A stretch of 59,302 nucleotides of DNA, from positions 1 through 59,302 of the forward strand of contig JAGCRW010000028.1 in assembly GCA_017964485.1 (NCBI GenBank), given 5' to 3'. A program made the translations under genes and the position numbers. Origin of the DNA: Muribaculaceae bacterium (GTDB taxonomy: Bacteria; Bacteroidota; Bacteroidia; Bacteroidales; Muribaculaceae). Every line of letters starts with the position of its first letter. Position 1 is the stretch's first letter. Below, in pieces: positions 8,996 through 17,656 of this stretch. Under the pieces are notes generated by a model. It was not told the origin of the DNA. It ran no database searches and worked only from the letters and a program-made list of their open reading frames with translations.

Positions 8996-10244
8996 TTCTT
9001 GAAAGTGTTATTGAATATAAAATCATGGCTGTGAGTGAGAAAACAGTTACAAGCAATGCTCGCCAAGTGAAAAAGAAGTGAGCTATTGAGTGCTGAGGCA
9101 AAAGGCAGTACCACACTAATGGCAATGCTCCTAATATCAACCACCAAAGTTGCTGTTTTAATGGTTTCCATCCTCGTCTAATTATGAAAATCATTGCAAG
9201 AATAGCGATGATTATAATCGCAGAAACAATAACTTTACTTGAGGTGATATTATATTTGCCGAGCATGCTCAGGATTGAGCCGATTGGCTTCATAGCATCA
9301 AAATACGAGCCATTGCCTATTGTGCGGAATTGGGCTGTGCCAAGTGCATTGGCAATGACATTCTCGCCAGTGATTATTGTTGCTATAACCCATTTTGAAG
9401 CCCATAGCGTTACATAGCCTATGACCCATGCTAATGACATCAGTGATATGGTTCTCATTTTTCGTTTGGGCTGATTATAAACAATGAAACAGGCCAATGG
9501 CACTCCAAGTGTGATGATAGGTGTTGTCAGTAAGTCGATAAACGCGGTACAGGCACCTATGGTTATAAAGATTATAGAGCCCTTATAATTTGACTGATTG
9601 CGTAATAATACTACAGTTGTGGCTATGAGCATAATGGCGTGGCATCCAAAGAATTGCATTGACATTGGCGCAATAAATGGGGATGCAGTTATAAGATTTG
9701 CAACGAGAAACGCTATGGACAATTGCCAGCCACATCTTTTATACATTAGCCACAAAGCGCATACAAATAAAAACAGATAAAGAATACCGTTAAAGAGGCG
9801 TATCCCGTTGTAGTCGGTTACTAGCAATAATAAGGTTAAAGGCACCTGATATCCGTGCCAGTAGCGTCCGTAGTAGCTCTTTCTCGAGATATCCTTTTCT
9901 CCAATGGCCCATAAATAAGTATCTTCAATCACTTTGCCCTTATTTGATATTTGAACTGGGTTGAGCAGTGACTTTTGGAATAGAGAGTAACTGCTATCGC
10001 AGGAGAGTATGACATTGCACATCACGCAGTCGGTATAATTGTCGAGGAGTAGGATCGGGTTGTGTACAATTGGGTAGGGACCTTCATCGTGTATCTGTGT
10101 GATGACCGATACAGCATTGTCTTTAATTGCAGATCGTGGAATGGATGTCACCGACATCATAAGCAGCAACGACAAAAAGATTAGGCTTGCCATAATCATT
10201 ATAGGCAAGGCACAATTCTTTATTATTCTTTTTGAAAATAACAT
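8988..10244 (-). CDS. Polytopic membrane protein, probable GT-C glycosyltransferase
   Basis: This 418-residue protein has about ten hydrophobic segments and a large periplasmic loop after the first one (about residues 30-135). No exact family is recognised. The organisation resembles GT-C enzymes that take sugars from polyprenyl-phosphate donors. A C-terminal QHSIAHFFFTWR segment recalls the H...H..F..R pattern of GT-C-like membrane proteins in Bacteroidota. Coupling to the downstream GT2 gene supports a GtrB/GtrC-like two-gene surface-glycan modification module. A -7 box lies about 45 bases upstream. Confidence 0.6.
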   Translation of the reverse strand: MLFSKRIIKNCALPIMIMASLIFLSLLLMMSVTSIPRSAIKDNAVSVITQIHDEGPYPIVHNPILLLDNYTDCVMCNVILSCDSSYSLFQKSLLNPVQISNKGKVIEDTYLWAIGEKDISRKSYYGRYWHGYQVPLTLLLLVTDYNGIRLFNGILYLFLFVCALWLMYKRCGWQLSIAFLVANLITASPFIAPMSMQFFGCHAIMLIATTVVLLRNQSNYKGSIIFITIGACTAFIDLLTTPIITLGVPLACFIVYNQPKRKMRTISLMSLAWVIGYVTLWASKWVIATIITGENVIANALGTAQFRTIGNGSYFDAMKPIGSILSMLGKYNITSSKVIVSAIIIIAILAMIFIIRRGWKPLKQQLWWLILGALPLVWYCLLPQHSIAHFFFTWRALLVTVFSLTAMILYSITLSRNE

Positions 10245-10288
10245 ATTAAGAAATGGTGAAAATGGTTGCAGGTTTACAATATGGTTTG

Positions 10289-10296
10289 CAAAATTA
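10289..10296 (-). promoter_or_regulatory. -7 box for the GT-C/GT2 cassette
   Basis: The minus strand reads TAATTTTG, matching TAnnTTTG, 45 bases upstream of the 8988-10244 gene. It lies inside the repeat-bounded cassette, so the cassette carries its own promoter. Confidence 0.45.
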
Positions 10297-10361
10297 CAAT
10301 ATTTTTATAATTAAAGCAAAATATAAAAGTATCAGGCGACTTATAGAAATCATAAATAGAC

Positions 10362-10394
10362 AAAGCGCTCGGGCAAATAATGCTCGGGCGCTTT
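10362..10394 (-). terminator. clpB terminator, repeat copy B
   Basis: The same 13-bp hairpin as at 8002-8034, 20 bases past the clpB stop. Confidence 0.8.
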
Positions 10395-10399
10395 GTGTG
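10362..10399. repeat. 38-bp direct repeat, copy B
   Basis: Identical and in direct orientation to 8002-8039. Together the copies flank the glycosyltransferase pair. Confidence 0.85.
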
Positions 10400-10413
10400 T
10401 TGTGATAATTCGT

Positions 10414-13002
10414 TTAGTTGTGGAAGATGATGTTTCCGTCTTCGGCATCTATCACGATGGTCTTGTCACGGTCAACATTGTGTGCGATAATGTCGCGTGA
10501 GAGCTGGTTGAGAACAAGGTTCTGGATTGCTCGTTTTACCGGACGTGCACCAAACTCTGGATCGTAGCCCGCTTGTGCGAGCAGAGCCACAGCGTTGTCG
10601 GTGTAGTCAAGCTCTATACCACTGGTGTGCAGCATCTTCTTGACGCTCTTGAGCTGCAGTTCCACGATTTGCGCAATCTGCTGCTCGTCGAGTGGCGTGA
10701 ACATTATCACCTCGTCGATACGGTTAAGGAACTCTGGGCGGATGGTCTGCTTGAGCATTGTGAGCACGTCGTTGCGTGTTTGCTCTACCACACGATTGCG
10801 GTTCTCTGCGTTTAGAGTCTCAAAACGCTCACGGATGAGGCTAGAGCCCAAGTTGCTCGTCATGATGATAATGGTGTTCTTGAAGTTGACGGTGCGTCCC
10901 TTGTTGTCGGTCAACCGTCCGTCATCAAGCACTTGCAGGAGCACGTTGAACACATCGGGGTGAGCCTTCTCTATTTCGTCAAAAAGCACCACGCTATAAG
11001 GCTTGCGTCGCACTGCCTCGGTGAGTTGTCCGCCTTCGTCGTAGCCTACATAGCCTGGAGGCGAACCGATAAGCCTTGTCACAGAGAATTTCTCCTGATA
11101 CTCGCTCATGTCGATACGTGTCATCATGTTCTCGTCGTTGAAGAGGTAGTCGGCGAGCGCCTTTGCCAGCTCGGTCTTGCCTACGCCAGTGGTGCCGAGG
11201 AAGATAAACGAACCGATAGGACGGCGTGGGTCGTTAAGACCTGCACGGCTGCGGCGCACAGCATCGCTGATGGCGGTGATTGCTTCGTCTTGACCGATCA
11301 CACGCTTGTGCAGTTCGTCCTCTAGATGCAGCAACTTCTCGCCCTCGCTTTGCAGCATTTTGGTCACAGGGATACCTGTCCAGCGCGAAACTATTTCGGC
11401 GATGTCGTCGCTGTCAACCTCCTCTTTTATGAGTGCGGTGTCGCCCTGCATAGAACGCAATTTCTCTTGTAGCGTAAGATTCTCGTCTTGCTTCTGCTTG
11501 ATGAGTGAGTAGCGGATTTCGGCCACGCGGGCGTAGTCGCCATTTCGCTCGGCACGCTCGGCGTCGAAGTTGAGCTGCTCTATGTCGATTTTGTTCTGCT
11601 GAATCTTGTTGATGAGCTCTTTCTCGCTTTGCCACTTGGCCTTGTAATCATGCTCACGGTCGCGTAGGTTGGCGAGTTGCTGATCGACTTGGGCGATGCG
11701 TTGCTCATCACCATCGCGCTTGATGGCTGCGCGCTCAATCTCGAGTTGTGAGATTTTGCGGCTCACCTCGTCGAGTTCTTCGGGCACGCTGTCCATCTCG
11801 ATTCGCAGTTTGGCTGCAGCCTCATCTACGAGGTCAATGGCCTTGTCGGGCAAGAAACGGTCGCTGATATATCGCTGACTCAGTTGCACGGCGGCGATGA
11901 TGGCATCATCCTTGATACGCACCTTATGGTGGTTCTCGTAGCGCTCCTTCAAACCGCGGAGGATAGCGATTGCGCTCTCCTCGTCGGGCTCGTCGACCAT
12001 GACAATCTGGAAACGACGTTCCAGGGCCTTGTCCTTCTCGAAATATTTCTGATACTCGTCGAGAGTAGTGGCACCGATGCTGCGCAGGTCACCGCGAGCA
12101 AGGGCTGGTTTGAGGATGTTGGCTGCATCCATTGCACCGCTGCTCTTGCCGGCCCCCACGAGGGTGTGTATCTCATCGATAAAGAGGATTATCTCTCCTT
12201 GAGCTTGGGTAATTTCGTTGATAACAGCCTTCAGTCGTTCCTCAAATTCACCCTGATATTTCGCTCCGGCAATCAGTGCACCCATATCGAGCGAGAACAC
12301 TTGCTTTTGCCTCAGGTTCTCGGGCACGTCACCGCGCACGATTCGCTGTGCCAGCCCCTCAACGATAGCAGTCTTGCCAGTTCCCGGCTCGCCAATGAGG
12401 ATAGGATTGTTCTTGGTGCGTCGGCTCAAGATTTGGAGCACACGGCGTATCTCGTCATCACGACCAATCACTGGGTCGAGTTTGCCTTGACGAGCGCGCT
12501 CATTGAGGTTTATGGCATACTTGCTCAAGGCATTGTATTGTTCCTCCGACTCTTGACTGGTGGCTTTCTTGCCTTTACGAAGTTCTTCGATTGTTGCTTG
12601 CAAATCCTTTTTAGTGATGCCAGCGTCTTTCAATATGGTTGATGCAGGCGACTGCACCTCATGCAGAGCCATGAAAATAGCTTCAATGGTGACATACTGG
12701 TCTCCGTTCTTTTGAGCTATCTCGCTGGCTTTGTCAAGCACATGGCTACTGTCGTTGCTCAGATAGGGCTCGCCGCCGTTTACTTTAGGCAAGCGAGCGA
12801 GTTCGTTTTCCAATGCTCGCTCAATCATCGTTGGTGCGATGTCGAGCTTCTGCAAGATGAACTTCACCACGCTCTCTCCCTCGCTCATTACCGCTTTAAG
12901 CAGGTGCACGGGTTCAAGAGCTTGGTTACCATTGCTGCGAGCGAGTGTGATGGCCCGCTGCAGCGTCTCTTGTGATTTGATAGTAAAATTGTTGAAATTC
13001 AT
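10414..13002 (-). CDS. clpB: ATP-dependent disaggregase ClpB
   Basis: This full-length 862-residue AAA+ chaperone works with DnaK to resolubilise aggregated proteins in the cytoplasm. The Clp_N repeats occupy about residues 1-145. AAA-1 has Walker A GEPGTGKT (near residue 205) and Walker [15 protein letters not shown]. The ClpB-specific coiled-coil middle domain covers about residues 410-525. AAA-2 has Walker A GTTGVGKT (near residue 605) and [11 protein letters not shown]. The small C-terminal domain contains [10 protein letters not shown]. There is no ClpP-binding IGF loop, as expected for ClpB. A good Shine-Dalgarno (AGGAG, complement of 13013-13017) precedes the ATG. The promoter is of sigma-54 type with an upstream palindrome shared with groES. 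Confidence 0.97.
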   Translation of the reverse strand: MNFNNFTIKSQETLQRAITLARSNGNQALEPVHLLKAVMSEGESVVKFILQKLDIAPTMIERALENELARLPKVNGGEPYLSNDSSHVLDKASEIAQKNGDQYVTIEAIFMALHEVQSPASTILKDAGITKKDLQATIEELRKGKKATSQESEEQYNALSKYAINLNERARQGKLDPVIGRDDEIRRVLQILSRRTKNNPILIGEPGTGKTAIVEGLAQRIVRGDVPENLRQKQVFSLDMGALIAGAKYQGEFEERLKAVINEITQAQGEIILFIDEIHTLVGAGKSSGAMDAANILKPALARGDLRSIGATTLDEYQKYFEKDKALERRFQIVMVDEPDEESAIAILRGLKERYENHHKVRIKDDAIIAAVQLSQRYISDRFLPDKAIDLVDEAAAKLRIEMDSVPEELDEVSRKISQLEIERAAIKRDGDEQRIAQVDQQLANLRDREHDYKAKWQSEKELINKIQQNKIDIEQLNFDAERAERNGDYARVAEIRYSLIKQKQDENLTLQEKLRSMQGDTALIKEEVDSDDIAEIVSRWTGIPVTKMLQSEGEKLLHLEDELHKRVIGQDEAITAISDAVRRSRAGLNDPRRPIGSFIFLGTTGVGKTELAKALADYLFNDENMMTRIDMSEYQEKFSVTRLIGSPPGYVGYDEGGQLTEAVRRKPYSVVLFDEIEKAHPDVFNVLLQVLDDGRLTDNKGRTVNFKNTIIIMTSNLGSSLIRERFETLNAENRNRVVEQTRNDVLTMLKQTIRPEFLNRIDEVIMFTPLDEQQIAQIVELQLKSVKKMLHTSGIELDYTDNAVALLAQAGYDPEFGARPVKRAIQNLVLNQLSRDIIAHNVDRDKTIVIDAEDGNIIFHN

Positions 13003-13031
13003 ATTGTTTTTTCTCCTTTCTGCCCATTAAT

Positions 13032-13049
13032 ATGCAAAGGTGGTGCCAA
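13032..13049 (-). promoter_or_regulatory. Sigma-54 type -24/-12 promoter of clpB
   Basis: The minus strand reads TTGGCACCACCTTTGCAT. The GG at 13046-13047 and GC at 13034-13035 are separated by exactly 10 bases, and both half sites match the sigma-54 consensus TTGGCAC...TTGC. It lies about 30 bases upstream of the clpB start. Confidence 0.75.
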
Positions 13050-13069
13050 TAGGGTAGAGGAGGAGTAAG

Positions 13070-13082
13070 TGACAGAATTTCA
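13070..13082. promoter_or_regulatory. Degenerate upstream site ahead of clpB
   Basis: TGACAGAATTTCA matches 11 of 13 positions of the palindrome at 13103-13115. Its centre lies about 30 bases from the -24 GG, the same distance as the groES site from its own -24 element. Confidence 0.45.
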
Positions 13083-13100
13083 GATATTTAGTATTTGATT

Positions 13101-13116
13101 TATGACAAAATGTCAT
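13101..13116. promoter_or_regulatory. Palindrome upstream of clpB
   Basis: ATGACA-AAA-TGTCAT is a perfect 6-bp inverted repeat with a 3-base spacer, about 62 bases from the -24 GG of clpB. The 14-mer TATGACAAAATGTC recurs exactly upstream of groES at 33211-33224. It may be a binding site for an activator or repressor. Confidence 0.6.
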
Positions 13117-13125
13117 CTTGAAGCA

Positions 13126-13168
13126 TTAAAAAGCGGTTATCGTACCATGTGTGGTGCGGTAACCGCTT
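13126..13168 (-). terminator. Terminator of the repeat-protein pseudogene
   Basis: A 17-bp stem with two wobble pairs has a 4-base loop (arms 13131-13147 and 13152-13168). On the minus strand it is followed by TTT and AT-rich sequence, 27 bases past the stop at 13195. Confidence 0.8.
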
Positions 13169-13194
13169 AATAAGTGGTGTTATAGACAAGAGTA

Positions 13195-14967
13195 TTATCT
13201 TATGACGCGTTTTTGTCCGTTTTCAATGACAATGCCCTTATAGTCGGGACCTACGGGCTGGCCCATCATGTTGTAGCGCTGACCGCTTTTTGTTTTGTCG
13301 ATGTTGAGATATTCAACAGCAGTTGGAGTGCTCTCCTTGAAGGTGGCACTCACGGTCACAGGTGCAGCGGGCATCACAAAGGTGATAGTGCCGTTCTCGC
13401 CCTCGGAGAGGTCTACATTGGCGCGTAGTGGTGCTCCCGAAGTTGCATCAATGGTGGTCACAGTGAGCACATCAATCTCGTAGCCCGGGTCGGGTGTCAC
13501 AGTGAGAGTGACAATCTCGCCCACGGTGGCAGTCTCCTTATCGCAGGTTACCATGCCATGCTCAAACGATTCGGGCAGCGTGATGGCGAATGTTGGCACA
13601 ACGGGACGTAGTGTAACGTTGGTCAAAGCCCAAAGCACATCCGATGGAGTGGTGCTGTCGTAGATGTTCTCACCATCGGTGAATGCTTGGCCTTCGACAA
13701 TATTCACAGTGCAGTAAGAGCTTCCATACACTAAGTTTTTGAAGGTGACTTCATCATCGGCGTTTTTCCAACCAAGGGTGACATTACCCTGCATGGTGTA
13801 TATGCCGTAATAGTTGCCAGTGCTAACGGCCGAGAGTTTGCCACCGAGAATGTCAACATTTCCATCATTATAGATGGCATTTTTATCAACGGCAATATAG
13901 AGTGTGCCGCCAGTGAAAGTGAAGTTGTACCACAGAGCGGCACCGCAGCCGTCGCTGGAATTCAAGGTGACGTTGCCGCTATGTTGCGCATAATCACCAT
14001 CAATATAGATGCAATCATCGTCGGTGTTGATATTCAGGTGCCCGGCAGTGTCGTCGTTGAGCGTCTGACCATAGACAGTCAATGTGGATGAAGTGAAGCT
14101 GCCATCGATACCTACGCCACTAACGGGTTCTGCTTCAGTGCCAATGTTCATCACTGCTCCATCGGCAAGTATGAGGTGAACATTACCATTGAGGGTGAGG
14201 GTCTGGGTGTAGTTAAGCTCGCCACTTGCGACATACCATCTATCTTCTCCTTCCATACCAATCGCTGTCTCATTGCCAGTGAGTGGAAGAGCGTTGGCGG
14301 TATGAATTGTACCGTCACCATCTACATAGTTTACTTCGGTAGTAGCTAGATGTCCTGATCCGCTAATTGTGACATCGGCAGCTGGCATGACAAACGTGCA
14401 TGTTGTACTGCCGTCATAAGTGTTGGAGCTGATTTCGATATCAATAGGCTCGCCGTTGGCAGTTGCGGTCAGGTTGTCGATCACAGTGTTTGGCGCGTTG
14501 AGTTTCACTTCCTCGCCTTCGTAGGCAGCTACAGGCAGGGGAGACAGCAGGTGATTAAGACCTTCGCTCTCGGCATCGGTGCTGATTAGATATCCTTTGC
14601 GTACAAACACATAGGCCTGTGTGGTCACATCGCATTGTTGTGGGTAAATACCAAGCCTGTAGGTCTGCCCTGCAATGAGTTTTTGTGGATAACCAAGATT
14701 GAGGGCGTGTGCGCCAGGGAATGGAGCGGCCTCTGATAGAATCTCGTAAAGACTGTCGGTCCACACGTTGATGCAAAAGCCATGTGGCACACTACTGAAG
14801 GTTGTGAACACATAGTAGTCGGTTTCCTCAGGAGTGAATGATAAAGTGGTAACTCCACCAGAAAACTCGAATCCTTCGTTCTCTCCCATTTGGAGAATGA
14901 TTGGGTCCTCCGCTCATACTGTCGCTGTAGTGAGTAGCGCAACAAGAATAAGTAAAACTTTTTTCAT
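13195..14967 (-). pseudogene. Secreted carbohydrate-binding-like repeat protein with in-frame TGA in the signal peptide
   Basis: From the ATG at 14967 the frame reads MKKVLLILVALLTTATV, then TGA (14914-14916), then AEDPIILQMGENEGF and about 565 more open codons. A complete signal peptide is thus broken by a stop exactly before the expected cleavage region; TGG (Trp) would restore a normal ATVWA-ED junction. The body has a domain near the N-terminus, a beta-helix-like region (about residues 230-420, with repeated T-L-x-G-x-V-x-L strands), a bacterial-repeat module ending VTVSATFKE, and a T9SS-like tail (GQRYNMMGQPVGPDYKGI...KRVIR). The internal ATG at 14889 would lack a signal peptide. Nonsense mutation, readthrough or an assembly error are all possible. 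Confidence 0.75.
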
Positions 14968-15349
14968 GAGTTGTAAATTTTGTAGTTATTAAATAGGATT
15001 ATTTTGCACAGAAAACGGCACACTACCGCTAAAATGGCTGGAATGTGCCGTAAAAGGTTGATTAGGTATGGGTTTGCTATGAATTATGTGGGACAATATA
15101 TTATTGCTCAATGGGTTAAAAGACTCATTGGCGATAGTGTCTAATATTTTCCCTTTCAGCATCACAGCTTGTCGCTTTTCTATGACGCAAAATTAATCAA
15201 ATAATTCACATAGTTATGTGCTAGCGACGTGTGATTTAATATTATTTTTGTGTTAATAACAATATTTTTGAATTTGCATCTATAATGTTGTTGCTGCAGA
15301 GGAAAAAATAGCAATAAATGCCAAATTTAGCAACATCCTTTCAACAGCG
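14968..15349. other. Intergenic region, about 380 bases, with long leader
   Basis: It contains an inverted repeat CGGCACA / TGTGCCG at 15016-15050, in the presumed 5' leader of the pseudogene. A minus-strand TAATTTTG lies at 15188-15195 and a plus-strand TATTTTTG at 15243-15250 with no plus-strand gene behind it. No RNA gene was recognised. Confidence 0.4.
15188..15195 (-). promoter_or_regulatory. -7 box for the pseudogene
   Basis: The minus strand reads TAATTTTG, about 220 bases upstream of the ATG at 14967. It is the best TAnnTTTG match in the gap and would give a long leader that includes the 15016-15050 inverted repeat. Confidence 0.35.
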
Positions 15350-15787
15350 TTATCCGCTGATGATAAATTGAAGTAGTTTGAAGCCAACTTCGGTTTTCCA
15401 GATGTTGTCTTCTTTATAGAGGTGGAGTTTATGCTTTTCGGTTTTGCCGTTGCATGTGATCTCGCACTGCACCTCGGTGTAGTCGTCAAGAGTTTTTACT
15501 TTCTTTACATCGACTTCAATTTCCTTCTTTTTTAGTTCTTCGAAGAACCTGTTTTTCTGAAAGTCGCTGAACTTGTCGCTTTCTTTGAATTTCACTACCT
15601 CCTCGAGTTTGTTTCTCTCGTATTTAGGTAGTTTAGGCAGTTCGGTGAACAGCATAATGACGGCCTGCTTGGGATTTCGGAGATACTTGTCGGTGTCGAG
15701 CACGTTACTTTTGCTAATCCAGTCGCACGATGTGAGCCCCAAAATACACATCAGGGAGAAGATAAAGATTTTAGATAGATTTTTCAT
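15350..15787 (-). CDS. Small lipoprotein, DUF4878-like
   Basis: This 145-residue protein has a lipoprotein signal peptide (FSLMCILGLTSC) with the lipidated Cys at about residue 21. After a charged linker its mature part resembles the DUF4878/NTF2-like fold of small Bacteroidota lipoproteins: a helix-rich N-terminal half followed by strands (TEVQCEITCNGKTEKHKLHL, DNIWKTEVGF). Function is unknown. It is monocistronic, with a TATCTTTG -7 box at 15825-15832, and is divergent from the membrane-protein/regulator pair. Confidence 0.65.
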   Translation of the reverse strand: MKNLSKIFIFSLMCILGLTSCDWISKSNVLDTDKYLRNPKQAVIMLFTELPKLPKYERNKLEEVVKFKESDKFSDFQKNRFFEELKKKEIEVDVKKVKTLDDYTEVQCEITCNGKTEKHKLHLYKEDNIWKTEVGFKLLQFIISG

Positions 15788-15824
15788 AATAAATATATAA
15801 TTAATGTGTGAAAGATTATTTTTG

Positions 15825-15832
15825 CAAAGATA
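15825..15832 (-). promoter_or_regulatory. -7 box for the small lipoprotein
   Basis: The minus strand reads TATCTTTG, 38 bases upstream of the ATG. Confidence 0.5.
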
Positions 15833-15839
15833 ATAAAAA

Positions 15840-15867
15840 GTTGTCAGTTTTCAGTTGTCAGTTTTCA
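15840..15867. repeat. Tandem 14-mer repeat
   Basis: GTTGTCAGTTTTCA occurs twice in tandem between the divergent promoters. Similar short stutter repeats occur in other intergenic gaps of this window. Confidence 0.7.
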
Positions 15868-15947
15868 GATTTTGTTCTCAAAAATACAACATAATACTAT
15901 TAAAATTAGTAGTTTTTCAATTTTTTTCAAAAAAAGAGGCAAAAATA

Positions 15948-15979
15948 TTTGGTTTATAAAACAAACTACTTTATCTTTG
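15948..15979 (+). promoter_or_regulatory. -33/-7 promoter of the membrane protein-regulator pair
   Basis: TTTG at 15948-15951 and TATCTTTG at 15972-15979 are separated by 20 bases, matching the Bacteroidota promoter layout. It lies inside the longer open frame that begins at 15872, so translation from 16043 is preferred. Confidence 0.6.
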
Positions 15980-16042
15980 CAATGGATTTATAAATCTAAA
16001 CAAACTTTATTATTAACCATTTTATTGTTATGTAAGGAAATT

Positions 16043-16678
16043 ATGGAAGAGAAGAGATTAAACAGTCAAGAGAGTTTGGAGTTAATCGCAAGAATGATTA
16101 ACAAGACCAAGCGTCAGCTCCACATTGGTCAGGGCAACTTGTTGCTTTGGTGGGGCTACACGAGTGCTATCGTTGGCCTTTTGGTAGGCGTGTCGTTGTT
16201 GCTTACGGGCGGCAATAAAGCTTGCAACTGGCTGTGGTTCCTCATCTGGATTGTGGGTGGCATCGGCATGATGGTCATGAAGCGCAAAGACAAGGACCGC
16301 ATCGAGAAGGAGCCATTTACCTATGTTGACCGCATTACGAGCAACTTGTGGGGCACAATCGGCTGGATGTTTGCTTTGGGCACATTGATGTCGATAGGTT
16401 TCCTGTGCTTTGGCAAGGACACCTGGGTAGTAATGTTGGTGTTTGCCTTCCTGTTGGCAGGTTTTGGATGCAGTATGCAAGGCTTCATCATTCAAGAGAA
16501 GTCGATGGTAGTTGGCGGAGCCTTCGCCTTGGTGGCTGGCACCTTTGTTCTTTGCTGTGTGCTGGCAGGAGTGAAGCTCGCTATATGGTGGGTGATTCCG
16601 TTGTTCATCTTATGCTTCATTGTGACGATGATTATCCCTGGGCATGTGTTGAACGCTAAAGCCAAGAAGCAATGCTAA
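16043..16678 (+). CDS. Integral membrane protein paired with a winged-helix regulator
   Basis: This 211-residue protein has a cytoplasmic N-terminus (MEEKRLNSQESLELIARMIN) followed by about six hydrophobic segments in closely spaced pairs. No enzyme motif is visible and I do not recognise a named family. The ATG at 16043 was chosen because it lies downstream of a good promoter, whereas the upstream frame would cross that promoter. The stop overlaps the start of the regulator gene by 7 bases. Such small membrane protein-regulator pairs are common in Bacteroidota, and the membrane protein may sense or respond to envelope state (inference). Confidence 0.65.
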   Translation: MEEKRLNSQESLELIARMINKTKRQLHIGQGNLLLWWGYTSAIVGLLVGVSLLLTGGNKACNWLWFLIWIVGGIGMMVMKRKDKDRIEKEPFTYVDRITSNLWGTIGWMFALGTLMSIGFLCFGKDTWVVMLVFAFLLAGFGCSMQGFIIQEKSMVVGGAFALVAGTFVLCCVLAGVKLAIWWVIPLFILCFIVTMIIPGHVLNAKAKKQC

Positions 16679-16959
16679 AAGAGCTTAACCCCCTGCTGCA
16701 CTCACAGCTGCGGTTGGCTATTATGTCGATACTGATGAACTGCGAGGAGGCGAGTTTCGTCTATATCAAGGAGCAGACTCAGGCGACAGCCGGTAACCTC
16801 AGTGTGCAGCTCGACAAACTGGTGGCAGCAGGCTACATCACTGTCGAGAAAAAGTTCCAGGGCAAGAAGCCACTCACATTATGTAGCATCACCGACTCGG
16901 GCAGGCAGGCTTTTGAAGAGTATGTCACCGCCTTGCGCGACTACCTGGAAGTTAAGTGA
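16672..16959 (+). CDS. Winged-helix transcriptional regulator (PF13601-type)
   Basis: This 95-residue, single-domain DNA-binding protein is of the MarR/ArsR-like winged-helix group. The sequence HSQLRLAIMSILMNCEEASF leads into the helix-turn-helix, and TAGNLSVQLDKLVAAGYITV is the recognition helix and following wing strand. The ending is TDSGRQAFEEYVTALRDYLE. It overlaps the membrane-protein gene by 7 bases, so it probably autoregulates the pair. No effector domain is present. Confidence 0.85.
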   Translation: MLKELNPLLHSQLRLAIMSILMNCEEASFVYIKEQTQATAGNLSVQLDKLVAAGYITVEKKFQGKKPLTLCSITDSGRQAFEEYVTALRDYLEVK

Positions 16960-16982
16960 AAAAGTTCCACTCTCTCTCTGAA

Positions 16983-17021
16983 AAAAAATCAGGCCCAACC
17001 ATGTGTTGAGCCTGTTTTTTT
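16983..17021. terminator. Convergent terminator between the regulator and sodB
   Basis: The 10-bp stem CAGGCCCAAC / GTTGAGCCTG has one C-A mismatch on the plus strand that becomes a G-T wobble on the minus strand, which favours the sodB direction. It has T runs on both sides. Confidence 0.75.
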
Positions 17022-17604
17022 ATTGTTTATAACGGCGGTTGATTTCTTCCCAGTTGAGGATCTGCCACATTGCGTTAATGTGGTCGGGGCGTCGGTTGCG
17101 ATAGTCCACATAATAGGCATGTTCCCATACGTCGAATGTTAGCAACGGCTTCAGTCCCTTGGTTACGGGATTGTCGGCGTTAGGCATTTGCAGAATATGG
17201 AGCGTGCCGTCGCTGTCGCTGGCGAGCCATGCCCAACCAGAGCCGAAAAGGGTAACGGCAGCAGCGGTAAATTTCTCTTTGAAAGCATCGAACGAGCCAA
17301 ACTGCTCATCAATTGCCTCGGCAATCTTGCCCACAGGGCGGTTGTCGTCACTTGGAGCCTTCAGTTGCTCAAAGTAGAGGTTGTGGTTGAGGATTTGTCC
17401 GGCGTTGTTGAAGATGCCGCCTGTAGCGTTTGCCACAATATCTTCAAGGGGTTTGTCCTCCATTCCGCTGCCTGGCAGCAGATTGTTGAGGTTATTCACA
17501 TAGGTTGCCAAGTGCTTGCCGTGATGCAAAGCAATGGTCTCGGCACTAATCACGGGCTCCAGCTCGCTAGCGCCAAAGGGGAGAGTTAATAGTTCAAAGT
17601 TCAT
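17020..17604 (-). CDS. sodB: Superoxide dismutase (Fe/Mn family)
   Basis: This 194-residue cytoplasmic enzyme converts superoxide to oxygen and hydrogen peroxide. All four metal ligands are present: His27, His74 (in LNHNLYF), Asp158 and His162 (in DVWEHAYY). Length and motifs are normal for the Fe/Mn or cambialistic enzymes of Bacteroidales; metal preference cannot be read with certainty, although Gln70 ahead of LNH fits the Fe type. A 52-base gap separates it from the protease gene upstream on the same strand. No convincing promoter was seen in that gap, which holds a heptamer stutter repeat. Confidence 0.95.
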   Translation of the reverse strand: MNFELLTLPFGASELEPVISAETIALHHGKHLATYVNNLNNLLPGSGMEDKPLEDIVANATGGIFNNAGQILNHNLYFEQLKAPSDDNRPVGKIAEAIDEQFGSFDAFKEKFTAAAVTLFGSGWAWLASDSDGTLHILQMPNADNPVTKGLKPLLTFDVWEHAYYVDYRNRRPDHINAMWQILNWEEINRRYKQ

Positions 17605-17610
17605 AATTTA

Positions 17611-17631
17611 TTAGTTACTAGTTATCAGTTG
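17611..17631. repeat. Three degenerate heptamers
   Basis: TTAGTTA-CTAGTTA-TCAGTTG form a 7-base stutter between sodB and the protease gene. Confidence 0.55.
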
Positions 17632-17656
17632 TAGGTTTTGTCGTTTCGCTGGTTAT

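Noticed and set aside
11884-12642. A 252-codon open frame antisense to clpB
   Set aside because: It lies entirely within the conserved ClpB AAA-1 and N-terminal region and is a byproduct of its codon usage.
14914-14916. TGA as selenocysteine or a reassigned codon
   Set aside because: The position inside a signal peptide is not a selenoprotein site, and other genes in the window terminate at TGA.
15840-15867. CRISPR-like direct repeats
   Set aside because: The units are tandem without spacers, short, and no cas genes are present.
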